DNA of 52,271 nucleotides from JAAGZL01 sp964628835. Lineage in GTDB: Bacteria > Pseudomonadota > Gammaproteobacteria > Chromatiales > Chromatiaceae. A program made the translations under genes and the position numbers. The DNA is taken from contig CAZVME010000018.1 in assembly GCA_964628835.1 (NCBI GenBank), positions 1-52,271 of the forward strand, given 5' to 3'. The notes below the pieces were generated by a model, which was not told the DNA's origin, did no database searches, and saw only the letters and a program-made list of their open reading frames with translations. Positions 26,016-32,725 of the stretch are shown piece after piece; position 1 is the stretch's first letter; every line of letters begins with the position of its first letter.

Positions 26016-26035
26016 ATCGATTCTACTATTTGCGC

Positions 26036-26635
26036 TTATTTCGGTGCCTGGGTAATACCCTGCATCTGTTGACGCATTGCGTTCCAAATTTTGCGCTGCT
26101 CTTCCGTGAATACGGCAAGCTCTTTGTTGTAGTTGGTTATGCCAGCTTCGATAATCTGACGCTGGACATCGAAAATTTTCGCATAAACTGCACCAATGGT
26201 ATTGGCATCCAGTTTTGTATCTGCCATCAACTTTGGCAGTTCCTTTGTTTTCTCTCCCAAGAGTTTAACCAGCTCCGCGCCCTGTTTCTGTGCTTTTGCG
26301 GCCAGATCCTTAAGCTGCTTTTGCTGCTCTTCATTAAGTTTGAGCATAGCAATCGGATTCATCTGCTGCCGAGGAATCATCTGCTGCCGAGGAATCATGC
26401 CTTGAGGCATCATCTGCTGCGGCATCATGCCTTGAGGCATCATCTGCTGCGGCATCATGCCTTGAGGCATCATCTGCTGCGGCATCATGCCCTGGGGCAT
26501 CATCTGCTGCGGCATCATGCCTTGGGGCATCATCATACCCTGAGGCATCATCTGCTGCGCTTGCGCAGTACCCAGGCCCAGCAATAAAACACCTGCCACC
26601 ATGGCCGGTTTAATCAGGCTGTTAATCAGGTTCAT
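26036..26635 (-). CDS. Secreted Met-rich repeat protein with Spy/CpxP-like domain
   Basis: A 199-residue exported protein. Residues 1-26 are a signal peptide ending A-Q-A. Residues 29-92 are a Met/Gln/Pro repeat with a 10-residue unit of the form M-P-Q-Q-M-M-P-Q-G-M, giving about 23 of its roughly 30 methionines. Residues about 98-193 are helical and carry two LTxxQ-like motifs, L-N-E-E-Q (100-104) and F-T-E-E-Q (176-180), the hallmark of the Spy/CpxP/ZraP family of periplasmic chaperones and metal-responsive proteins. Methionine-rich stretches in periplasmic proteins often bind Cu(I) or Ag(I), so metal buffering is one idea; a chaperone with an oxidisable Met region is another. Both are inference. 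It has its own terminator. Confidence 0.8.
   Translation of the reverse strand: MNLINSLIKPAMVAGVLLLGLGTAQAQQMMPQGMMMPQGMMPQQMMPQGMMPQQMMPQGMMPQQMMPQGMMPQQMMPQGMIPRQQMIPRQQMNPIAMLKLNEEQQKQLKDLAAKAQKQGAELVKLLGEKTKELPKLMADTKLDANTIGAVYAKIFDVQRQIIEAGITNYNKELAVFTEEQRKIWNAMRQQMQGITQAPK
26401..26534. repeat. 30-bp tandem repeat inside the MPQ-repeat gene
   Basis: Three consecutive identical 30-bp units start at 26401, 26431 and 26461; a fourth at 26491 has two changes and a partial fifth starts at 26521. Unit begins CTTGAGGCATCATCTGCTGC. An 18-bp unit encoding I-P-R-Q-Q-M is also doubled just beyond (about 26361-26396). Near identity at DNA level indicates recent expansion by slippage or recombination. 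Confidence 0.95.
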
Positions 26636-26671
26636 AACTCTTTTCCCTCTTTTCGGGTAGCGTTAAAAACA

Positions 26672-26700
26672 GAATGGCCGGACAATATATCCGGCCATTC
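26672..26700 (-). terminator. Terminator of the 9-residue-repeat gene
   Basis: GAATGGCCGGA and TCCGGCCATTC form a perfect 11-bp stem with a 7-base loop, followed on the minus strand by TGTTTTTAA. It separates the two Met-rich genes, so they are independent transcription units. Confidence 0.88.
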
Positions 26701-26746
26701 TCTTGCGTATTACCATATATTTGGCAATATTATTCGAGCCATTCAG

Positions 26747-27442
26747 TTACTTCTTTGGAGCAACGGCAGCAGGAGCTGCCGGAGCTGCCGGAGCTGGCAT
26801 CATCTTGGTCCAGCTATTTGGATCAAACATGTTGAAACTGCCAGCACCAGCAGGTACGCCAGCGGTTGGTGCGCCACCAAACATTCCACCCTGAGAACCT
26901 GCGCCAGGAATCGCATAGGAGCCAGGGTTCATCCAACCCATATAAGTACCTGGATTCATGAAAGAAGAGTATGAACCTGGGTTCATAGGCGCCATGTAAG
27001 TACTTGGATTCATGAAGCCCATGTAAGCCATAGGGTTCATCATCTGCATGTAAGTACTAGGGTCCATAAAACTCATGTATTGACTAGGATCCATCCAAGA
27101 CATCATGTTTTTAGGATCAGCAAAATTCATCCAAAACTTTGGCTGCATAAACTGGCTGTAAGTAGCTGGATTCATCATCTGAGGATAGGTCGCCGGATTC
27201 ATAAAAACCTTAAAACCACTTGGGGTTGCCAGGTTCATTTGAGTTGCACCACCACCCATACCACCCATACCACCCATCATGCCGCCCATGCCGCCCATCA
27301 TGCCCATAGGGGCCATCATGGTCATCGGATTCATCATAGTCATAGGATTGAAGCCGGCTTGTTGTGCAAAAGACTGCTGCGGCAATATTGAAATGCTCAT
27401 TACCATCCCCAAAGCGAGGCCCATAAAGTTACGTTTAAACAT
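26747..27442 (-). CDS. Secreted Met-rich protein with 9-residue M-[ND]-P-x-x-Y repeats
   Basis: A 231-residue exported protein I cannot place in a named family. Residues 1-26 are a signal peptide ending S-F-A. Residues 32-66 are Met/Gly-rich (M-G-G-M-G-G-M type). From residue 81 to 177 there are eleven back-to-back units of exactly nine residues, consensus M-[N/D]-P-x-x-Y-x-x-[F/M/W]; units 3 and 4 are the most diverged, and F-D-P-N-S-W-T-K-M (206-214) is a separate twelfth-like unit. The C-terminus is Ala/Pro-rich. No cysteine and very few charges. The regular Met and aromatic spacing suggests a structural, self-assembling or surface-coating protein; sulfur-globule envelope proteins and metal-binding Met-rich proteins are comparisons, not identifications. 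GGAGAGGG is a strong ribosome-binding site. Confidence 0.8.
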   Translation of the reverse strand: MFKRNFMGLALGMVMSISILPQQSFAQQAGFNPMTMMNPMTMMAPMGMMGGMGGMMGGMGGMGGGATQMNLATPSGFKVFMNPATYPQMMNPATYSQFMQPKFWMNFADPKNMMSWMDPSQYMSFMDPSTYMQMMNPMAYMGFMNPSTYMAPMNPGSYSSFMNPGTYMGWMNPGSYAIPGAGSQGGMFGGAPTAGVPAGAGSFNMFDPNSWTKMMPAPAAPAAPAAVAPKK

Positions 27443-27464
27443 GTTTCCCTCTCCACTGTTAATA

Positions 27465-27492
27465 AGGTATTTAAGAATATACTTAAATACCT
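27465..27492. promoter_or_regulatory. Perfect palindrome in the leader of the 9-residue-repeat gene
   Basis: AGGTATTTAAG (27465-27475), AATATA, CTTAAATACCT (27482-27492) is a perfect 11-bp inverted repeat starting 23 bases before the ATG. A weaker hairpin (CTCTA/TAGAG, about 27502-27517) lies next to it. It could be an operator or an mRNA-stabilising leader hairpin. The rest of 27493-27870 holds no gene I can support. Confidence 0.55.
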
Positions 27493-27874
27493 ACATTGCG
27501 GCTCTATCTCCTTAGAGAGAATATAAAGCCATATATCTACCCCCAAAGGATAGGAGTTGCTTCTGTGAAGCACGACAGCAGTGGTCATATACATAACTGT
27601 CTATGCCTAAATCCTTGCAATTTCCGCTATCTATCTGTGGTTCACTGCATTGGCAATGTCACCATACTCCCCTTTTTACAGCCGTTATGTCAATACGGTA
27701 TCTCCCGAGTCGGTCCTACCTAAAGCTGGACCAACTGTAATCGCACCTAAATTAATAGAGTGAATGGACAAGGACATATCACCAGCAATATCACATCGCT
27801 CAGAAGCCAATCACAAAGCACGCCTGTGATGACCGCACTCGACAAGGTGTTTATTAAACCTGCTATTTTGATGC

Positions 27875-27887
27875 CGTAGGTTCAAAT
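27875..27887 (+). repeat. Inverted copy of the tRNA-fMet T-arm sequence
   Basis: CGTAGGTTCAAAT on the plus strand is identical to 13 bases of the T-arm of the minus-strand tRNA-fMet (27968-27956). It lies just beyond that tRNA's terminator, so the 3' trailer could pair with the T-arm if transcription reads through. Confidence 0.45.
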
Positions 27888-27907
27888 GTGTTCTGATCTG
27901 GAAAAGG

Positions 27908-27934
27908 AAAAGGGTCGCACTTAGCGACCCTTTT
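27908..27934. terminator. Terminator after tRNA-fMet
   Basis: AAAAGGGTCGC-ACTTA-GCGACCCTTTT, a perfect 11-bp stem six bases beyond the tRNA 3' end in the minus direction, with further T on the minus strand. Confidence 0.9.
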
Positions 27935-27940
27935 CATGTG

Positions 27941-28017
<77 letters not shown>

Positions 28018-28029
28018 ACTGACCGGCGC

Positions 28030-28058
28030 ATATTACACAGAGTGTTGCCAATGGGCAA
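28030..28058 (-). promoter_or_regulatory. Promoter of tRNA-fMet
   Basis: Minus-strand -35 TTGCCC (28058-28053), 17-bp spacer, -10 TAATAT (28035-28030), placed so that transcription starts a few bases before the tRNA. Confidence 0.75.
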
Positions 28059-28160
28059 GTGTTATTTCTTGCGATCTCGGCCCTAAGCATATAGCCTATA
28101 GCGCTTCTTAGAATTCTAGCTAATTTTTACACCAGAGGTTTACAGGGTAAGGGGCTTGTG

Positions 28161-29117
28161 ATGTACCGTGAAAAATTAAAAGTACTGGACTGCACCATTC
28201 GTGATGGCGGTCTTATTAATAACTATCAGTTTACTGACGAACTGGTTAAAGCGGTCTATCGCGCTGCTTGTGACTCAGGTGTGGACATTATTGAGCTGGG
28301 CAAAAAACTTGCCGTTAGCGATGAATATACCCGGGATAAATACGGTAAATGGAATTTCTGTGATGACGATGATCTCAAGATGGTTATCGACTCCCATGAC
28401 AGCGATCACCGCCCACAGATTGCCGTAATGTTCGATGTAGGGCGTGTGGACGTCAGCTCCATGCAGCCTGCCGATCAGAGCCCAATAGATATGGTGCGTA
28501 CCGCCTGCTACGTAGCAGATACGGACAAGGGCATAGATCTGGCCAAACGCAGCAAAGATCTTGGCTATCAAACCACCATTAATATCATGGCTCCTTCGGC
28601 CGCGATCCGTACCGATTTGATCGAGGCGCTGGAAGAGGTCAGCAAGGCGGACGAGGTGGACTACCTCTACCTGGTGGATAGCTATGGCGCCTACTACTCT
28701 GAGCAGGTTACCGACTACCTGAACCTGTATAAGAAGTACTGCCCGAACAAGGAGCTCGGTTTCCATGCACACAATAACCAGCAGTTGGCCTTTGCCAATA
28801 CCCAGCAGGCCATCATTGACGGGGTGAATCTGCTGGATGCAACTATCAATGGTATCGGCCGTGGCGCCGGCAACTGCAACCTAGAACTGCTGCTCAATTT
28901 CCTGAAAAATCCGAAGTTCGATGTCAATCCGGTATACAAGACCATTCAGGAGCACTTTGTACCGCTGCGCGAAGAGATTGAGTGGGGCTTCAATGACATT
29001 TACGGCATTGGCGGCTATCTTAACCAGCACCCACGTGCGGCCATGAAGTGCCGCGCCGACCAGGAGAGAATGGATAAGTGCTATGACTTCCTACTTGAGT
29101 GCACCAGTGACGCCTAG
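28161..29117 (+). CDS. DRE-TIM (HMGL-like) aldolase, substrate unknown
   Basis: A 318-residue TIM-barrel metalloenzyme of the HMG-CoA lyase-like/DRE-TIM superfamily. The N-terminal L-D-C-T-I-R-D-G-G is the metal and catalytic motif, G-F-H-A-H-N-N holds the two metal-ligand histidines, and N-G-I-G-R-G-A-G-N is the conserved glycine loop. It lacks the C-terminal communication domain of DmpG-type 4-hydroxy-2-oxovalerate aldolases and the regulatory domain of isopropylmalate synthases. Such short 'aldolase catalytic domain' proteins occur near varied biosynthetic genes; none is here. I use ATG at 28161, 6 bases after AAGGGG; the frame could start at GTG one codon earlier. Monocistronic. Confidence 0.85.
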   Translation: MYREKLKVLDCTIRDGGLINNYQFTDELVKAVYRAACDSGVDIIELGKKLAVSDEYTRDKYGKWNFCDDDDLKMVIDSHDSDHRPQIAVMFDVGRVDVSSMQPADQSPIDMVRTACYVADTDKGIDLAKRSKDLGYQTTINIMAPSAAIRTDLIEALEEVSKADEVDYLYLVDSYGAYYSEQVTDYLNLYKKYCPNKELGFHAHNNQQLAFANTQQAIIDGVNLLDATINGIGRGAGNCNLELLLNFLKNPKFDVNPVYKTIQEHFVPLREEIEWGFNDIYGIGGYLNQHPRAAMKCRADQERMDKCYDFLLECTSDA

Positions 29118-29137
29118 TTAGACTTTAGATTAAATGG

Positions 29138-29167
29138 AAAAGGCGGGGATCACCCCGCCTTTTTTTG
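29138..29167. terminator. Bidirectional terminator between the aldolase gene and mce
   Basis: AAAAGGCGGGG-ATCA-CCCCGCCTTTT, 11-bp stem followed by further T on the plus strand. The two genes converge here. Confidence 0.9.
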
Positions 29168-29185
29168 TGCTCAAAATAACTATAC

Positions 29186-29590
29186 TTAGGCCTGTTCCAA
29201 CTCCACCAGGGTGCCGCAAAAATCTTTCGGGTGCAGAAACAGCACCGGCTTATTGTGGGCGCCGGTCTTGGGCTTACCATCGCCCAACACTCTGGCCCCA
29301 CTCCGTTCCATCTTTGCCGCCGCAGCTTCTATGTCTGCAACTTCATAGCAGATGTGATGCATGCCGCCACTTGGGTTAACTTTAAGAAATTTGGCAATAG
29401 GCGAACCGTCACCCATTGGGTGTAGCAATTCGATCTTAGTGTTTGGCAGTTCCACAAATATGGTTACAACACCATGGGCCGGCAACTCCAGTGGCTCCGA
29501 CACATCTGCTCCCAGGGTATCCCGGTAGATGGCTGCAGCCGCCTCCAGATCAGGCACAACAATAGCCACATGGTTCAGTTTTCCAATCAT
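29186..29590 (-). CDS. mce: Methylmalonyl-CoA epimerase
   Basis: Interconverts (S)- and (R)-methylmalonyl-CoA, linking propionyl-CoA carboxylase and the mutase. A 134-residue VOC-fold protein with N-H7-V-A-I-V-V-P-D-L, K-I-E54-L-L-H-P, M-H-H79-I-C-Y-E-V and L-V-E130-L, the expected metal ligands. Last gene of the propionate cluster; the 70-base gap from meaB is the second-largest spacing there apart from those around pccB and prpE. Confidence 0.93.
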   Translation of the reverse strand: MIGKLNHVAIVVPDLEAAAAIYRDTLGADVSEPLELPAHGVVTIFVELPNTKIELLHPMGDGSPIAKFLKVNPSGGMHHICYEVADIEAAAAKMERSGARVLGDGKPKTGAHNKPVLFLHPKDFCGTLVELEQA

Positions 29591-29660
29591 GTTAATCCCG
29601 TATTTCGACAGTTGAATCTACAAGAGGACCTAATCAAATTTGACTCCATATAGTAGAGAC

Positions 29661-30647
29661 TCAATCCTGTTTTCTAAGAAATATATCTATCAGTTCGGAT
29701 GCAGCCAGAGTTGGGGGCAGCTTGCCCTCAATCACCGCCTGTTCTAGCTGGTTAATTCTGGCATGTGCCGCAGGGTCACTGCGCAGGGCAGTTATCAGAC
29801 TCTCGGAGATCTCAGCCCACATCCAGGTCTTTGACTGCAGGGCACGCCTCTCAGTCAGTTCATCGCTGGAACTGATAGTGGCACGGTACTCTTCTACCGT
29901 TTGCCAAACATCCTCTATCCCATTGTTTTCTAGTGCCGAACAGATCTTCACTGGAACACGCCAGTTTCGAGTACGTGGGTGCAGCAGCTTGAGCGCACTC
30001 AGATAGTCGGAGGCTGAGTGGCGGGCGGTAACTGCCAGCTCCCCATCCGCCTTGTTGACAATGATCATATCGGCCAACTCCATAATGCCGCGCTTGATCC
30101 CCTGCAGTTCATCTCCACCACCAGGTAGCAACATCAGCAGGAACATGTCGGTCATATCTGCCACCGCAGTTTCCGATTGCCCCACACCGACGGTTTCCAC
30201 TATCACCACATCGTATCCTGCCGCTTCGCAGATCAACATGCTTTCACGGGTACGCCGGGTAACACCACCCAAGGTGCCACCAGTAGGAGATGGCCGGATA
30301 AACACATCTTCCCGTCGGCTCAGGGTTTCCATCCTGGTCTTGTCCCCCAGGATGGAGCCACCGGTGATGGCGGATGATGGGTCCACCGCCAGCACCGCAA
30401 CCCTATGGCCCTGATCCGCAATATGATTGCCAATGGCCTCAATAAAGGTGGATTTACCCACTCCTGGAACACCGGAGATACCAATGCGGAAAGCGTTACC
30501 GGCAGCCGGAGTCAGCCCATCCAGCATGCTGGCAGCCTGTGCCCGATGGTCCTCACGACTGGACTCCACCAGGGTGATGGCGCGAGACATGGCCCGGCGC
30601 TTACCCGCTAGCACCTCTGCTACGAGTGACTCTGAATCTATCCCCAT
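29661..30647 (-). CDS. meaB: Methylmalonyl-CoA mutase-associated GTPase MeaB
   Basis: G3E-family GTPase chaperone that gates cofactor B12 loading and protects the mutase. The P-loop G-V-P-G-V-G-K-S-T is at 59-67, D-P-S-S-x-x-T-G-G-S-I-L-G-D-K-T-R-M is the family switch region, E-T-V-G-V-G-Q-S-E and N-K-A-D-G complete the GTPase motifs. 328 residues is normal. It begins 3 bases after the pccA stop, so tightly coupled. Confidence 0.95.
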   Translation of the reverse strand: MGIDSESLVAEVLAGKRRAMSRAITLVESSREDHRAQAASMLDGLTPAAGNAFRIGISGVPGVGKSTFIEAIGNHIADQGHRVAVLAVDPSSAITGGSILGDKTRMETLSRREDVFIRPSPTGGTLGGVTRRTRESMLICEAAGYDVVIVETVGVGQSETAVADMTDMFLLMLLPGGGDELQGIKRGIMELADMIIVNKADGELAVTARHSASDYLSALKLLHPRTRNWRVPVKICSALENNGIEDVWQTVEEYRATISSSDELTERRALQSKTWMWAEISESLITALRSDPAAHARINQLEQAVIEGKLPPTLAASELIDIFLRKQD

Positions 30648-30650
30648 TGA

Positions 30651-32633
30651 TTACTCAAATTCCATAATAACCTGATCCACGGTCAGGCTATCTCCCGCCT
30701 CGGCCTTAATTTTGGAAACCACAGCATCCTGTTCGGCCCGCAGCACATTTTCCATCTTCATGGCCTCAATCACCGCCAGCTCGGCTCCGGCCTTTACCTC
30801 GTCACCCTCTGCTACTGACAGCTTGACCAGTAGCCCAGGCATGGGTGAGAGCAGATAACGGGAGAGGTCTGGCGCCTCTTTTTCCAGCATGTATGAGTGC
30901 ATCTCAGCGGCCCTGGGGGTAACCACCATAGCCCTGGTCTGACTTCCAGAGTGGAACATGTTCAGCCAGATACCTTCACGCTGAACCTGAAAGCAGGACG
31001 ATTTCCCATTGATACGGCAATGCAACAGCGGCTGACCAAATTCCCAATCCGAGACCACTTCATAAACCTTACCATCATAGGTGACCTTATAGGCGCCCGC
31101 CACCGGGCTGGCGGTTACCGGATGATGTTCACCATTAATAATCACCACCCACTCATCATCCACCTCGCGTTCAAGACTGGGCAACTGACCACTGATGTAA
31201 GCGGCACGATCCATATAGCTGCGATGGACCATTGCAGCCACCACTATGGATTTGGCCGGATCATCCTGCGGCACCATCTCGGCGTTGAACCCATCGGGGT
31301 ACTCTTCGGCAATAAAGTTGGTGGTAAGCCGGCCTTCAATAAAGCGTGGATGCACCATCAGTGCATTCAGGAAACTGATGTTATGTTGTACCCCGCGGAT
31401 ATGGTAGGCATCCAGGGCATCCTGCATGCGCACAATGGCCTCATTCCGATCTTTGCCATAGGTGACCAGCTTGGCAATCATGGGATCGTAGAACATGGAT
31501 ACCTCACCACCTTCATACACGCCGGTATCCACCCGCACGTTCTCTCCCTCGGGTGGTCGATAATCCACCAGACGCCCGATAGATGGCAGGAAGTTACGGA
31601 ATGGATCCTCGGCATAGACCCTGGACTCCATGGCCCAGCCGGTGAGCTTCACATCTTCCTGCGCCAGTGGCAGCTTTTCACCATTGGCCACACGGATCAT
31701 CAACTCCACCAGATCCTGGCCGGTAATATATTCGGTTACCGGATGCTCCACCTGCAAACGGGTGTTCATCTCCAGGAAGAAGAAATTGCGCTTGGAATCA
31801 ACAATGAATTCCACGGTACCAGCACTGCGATAGTCCACCGCCTTGGCCAACAGCACCGCCTGTTCACCCATGGCCTTACGAGTCTCCTCATCCAGAAATG
31901 GGGATGGAGCCTCTTCGATAACCTTCTGGTGCCTGCGCTGAATGGAGCACTCGCGTTCGCCCAGATAGATGATGTTACCGTGGGTATCTGCCATCACCTG
32001 GATCTCAATATGGCGCGGCTCCTCAATAAATTTCTCAATGAATATTCGGTCATCACCAAAACTGGAGACGGCCTCATTAGTAGCACGCTCAAAACCGTCG
32101 TGACACTCAGCTTCATTCCAGGCCACGCGCATACCCTTGCCACCACCACCGGCGGAGGCCTTGAGCATCACCGGATAGCCGATGCCATTGGCAATCTCCA
32201 CCGCCTGATCCGCGTCTTTCACCACGTCGGTGTAACCGGGAATGACATTGACCCCGGCCTTTTCCGCCAACAGTTTGGAGGTGATCTTGTCACCCATGCT
32301 GTTGATGGCGTAGGTAGCCGGACCAATGAAGGCAATCCCCTCTTTCTCCAGGGCTTCACAGAAGGCTGAGTTCTCAGAGAGGAAACCGTAGCCGGGATGA
32401 ACCGCCTGGGCGCCAGTATCCTTACAGGCCTGGATGATGCGCTCCATCACCAGATAGCTCTCAGCTGAAGGTGAGGCACCGATGTGCACGGCTTCATCCG
32501 CCATCTGCACATGCATGGCATCCTTATCCGCATCTGAATATACGGCTACGGTCTTGATGCCCATCTTGGTCGCGGTCTTCATTACCCGGCAGGCAATCTC
32601 ACCACGGTTTGCAATCAGTATTTTTTCAAACAT
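30651..32633 (-). CDS. pccA: Propionyl-CoA carboxylase, biotin carboxylase/carrier subunit
   Basis: The 660-residue alpha subunit carries an N-terminal biotin carboxylase (I-A-N-R-G-E-I-A-C-R, ATP-grasp with K-A-S-A-G-G-G-G-K-G-M, E-R-E-C-S-I-Q-R-R-H-Q-K), a middle linker, and a C-terminal biotinyl domain with E-A-M-K-M, biotinylated Lys626. With pccB it carboxylates propionyl-CoA to (S)-methylmalonyl-CoA. The size and domain order fit PccA better than the shorter AccC; acetyl-CoA or methylcrotonyl-CoA specificity is less likely because of the neighbours. Confidence 0.94.
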   Translation of the reverse strand: MFEKILIANRGEIACRVMKTATKMGIKTVAVYSDADKDAMHVQMADEAVHIGASPSAESYLVMERIIQACKDTGAQAVHPGYGFLSENSAFCEALEKEGIAFIGPATYAINSMGDKITSKLLAEKAGVNVIPGYTDVVKDADQAVEIANGIGYPVMLKASAGGGGKGMRVAWNEAECHDGFERATNEAVSSFGDDRIFIEKFIEEPRHIEIQVMADTHGNIIYLGERECSIQRRHQKVIEEAPSPFLDEETRKAMGEQAVLLAKAVDYRSAGTVEFIVDSKRNFFFLEMNTRLQVEHPVTEYITGQDLVELMIRVANGEKLPLAQEDVKLTGWAMESRVYAEDPFRNFLPSIGRLVDYRPPEGENVRVDTGVYEGGEVSMFYDPMIAKLVTYGKDRNEAIVRMQDALDAYHIRGVQHNISFLNALMVHPRFIEGRLTTNFIAEEYPDGFNAEMVPQDDPAKSIVVAAMVHRSYMDRAAYISGQLPSLEREVDDEWVVIINGEHHPVTASPVAGAYKVTYDGKVYEVVSDWEFGQPLLHCRINGKSSCFQVQREGIWLNMFHSGSQTRAMVVTPRAAEMHSYMLEKEAPDLSRYLLSPMPGLLVKLSVAEGDEVKAGAELAVIEAMKMENVLRAEQDAVVSKIKAEAGDSLTVDQVIMEFE

Positions 32634-32725
32634 GAAGTTGTTGTCTCATTTTATATTCACACAGTGAAACATTTTTCATTCGGGCCGTAGTTGAGCATCC
32701 GGTCAGTATGAAAGTCAAACCCCGG

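Noticed and set aside
26361..26534. Regular 30-bp repeats considered as a CRISPR array
   Set aside because: The units are directly contiguous with no spacers and are in frame in a coding sequence.
25802..26587. 261-residue plus-strand frame with His/Arg/Leu repeats
   Set aside because: It is the antisense shadow of the Met-rich repeat gene; its repeats follow from the 30-bp DNA repeat, and the minus-strand frame has signal peptide and terminator.
27080..27391. His-rich plus-strand frame
   Set aside because: Antisense shadow of the nonapeptide-repeat gene.
27496..27723. 75-residue plus-strand frame between the repeat gene and tRNA-fMet
   Set aside because: No ribosome-binding site or recognisable sequence, and it covers the leader hairpins of the repeat gene.
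30897..32369. 490-residue plus-strand frame opposite pccA
   Set aside because: Long, but wholly antisense to a well-conserved biotin carboxylase gene; composition (many His, Gly) is typical of a shadow frame.
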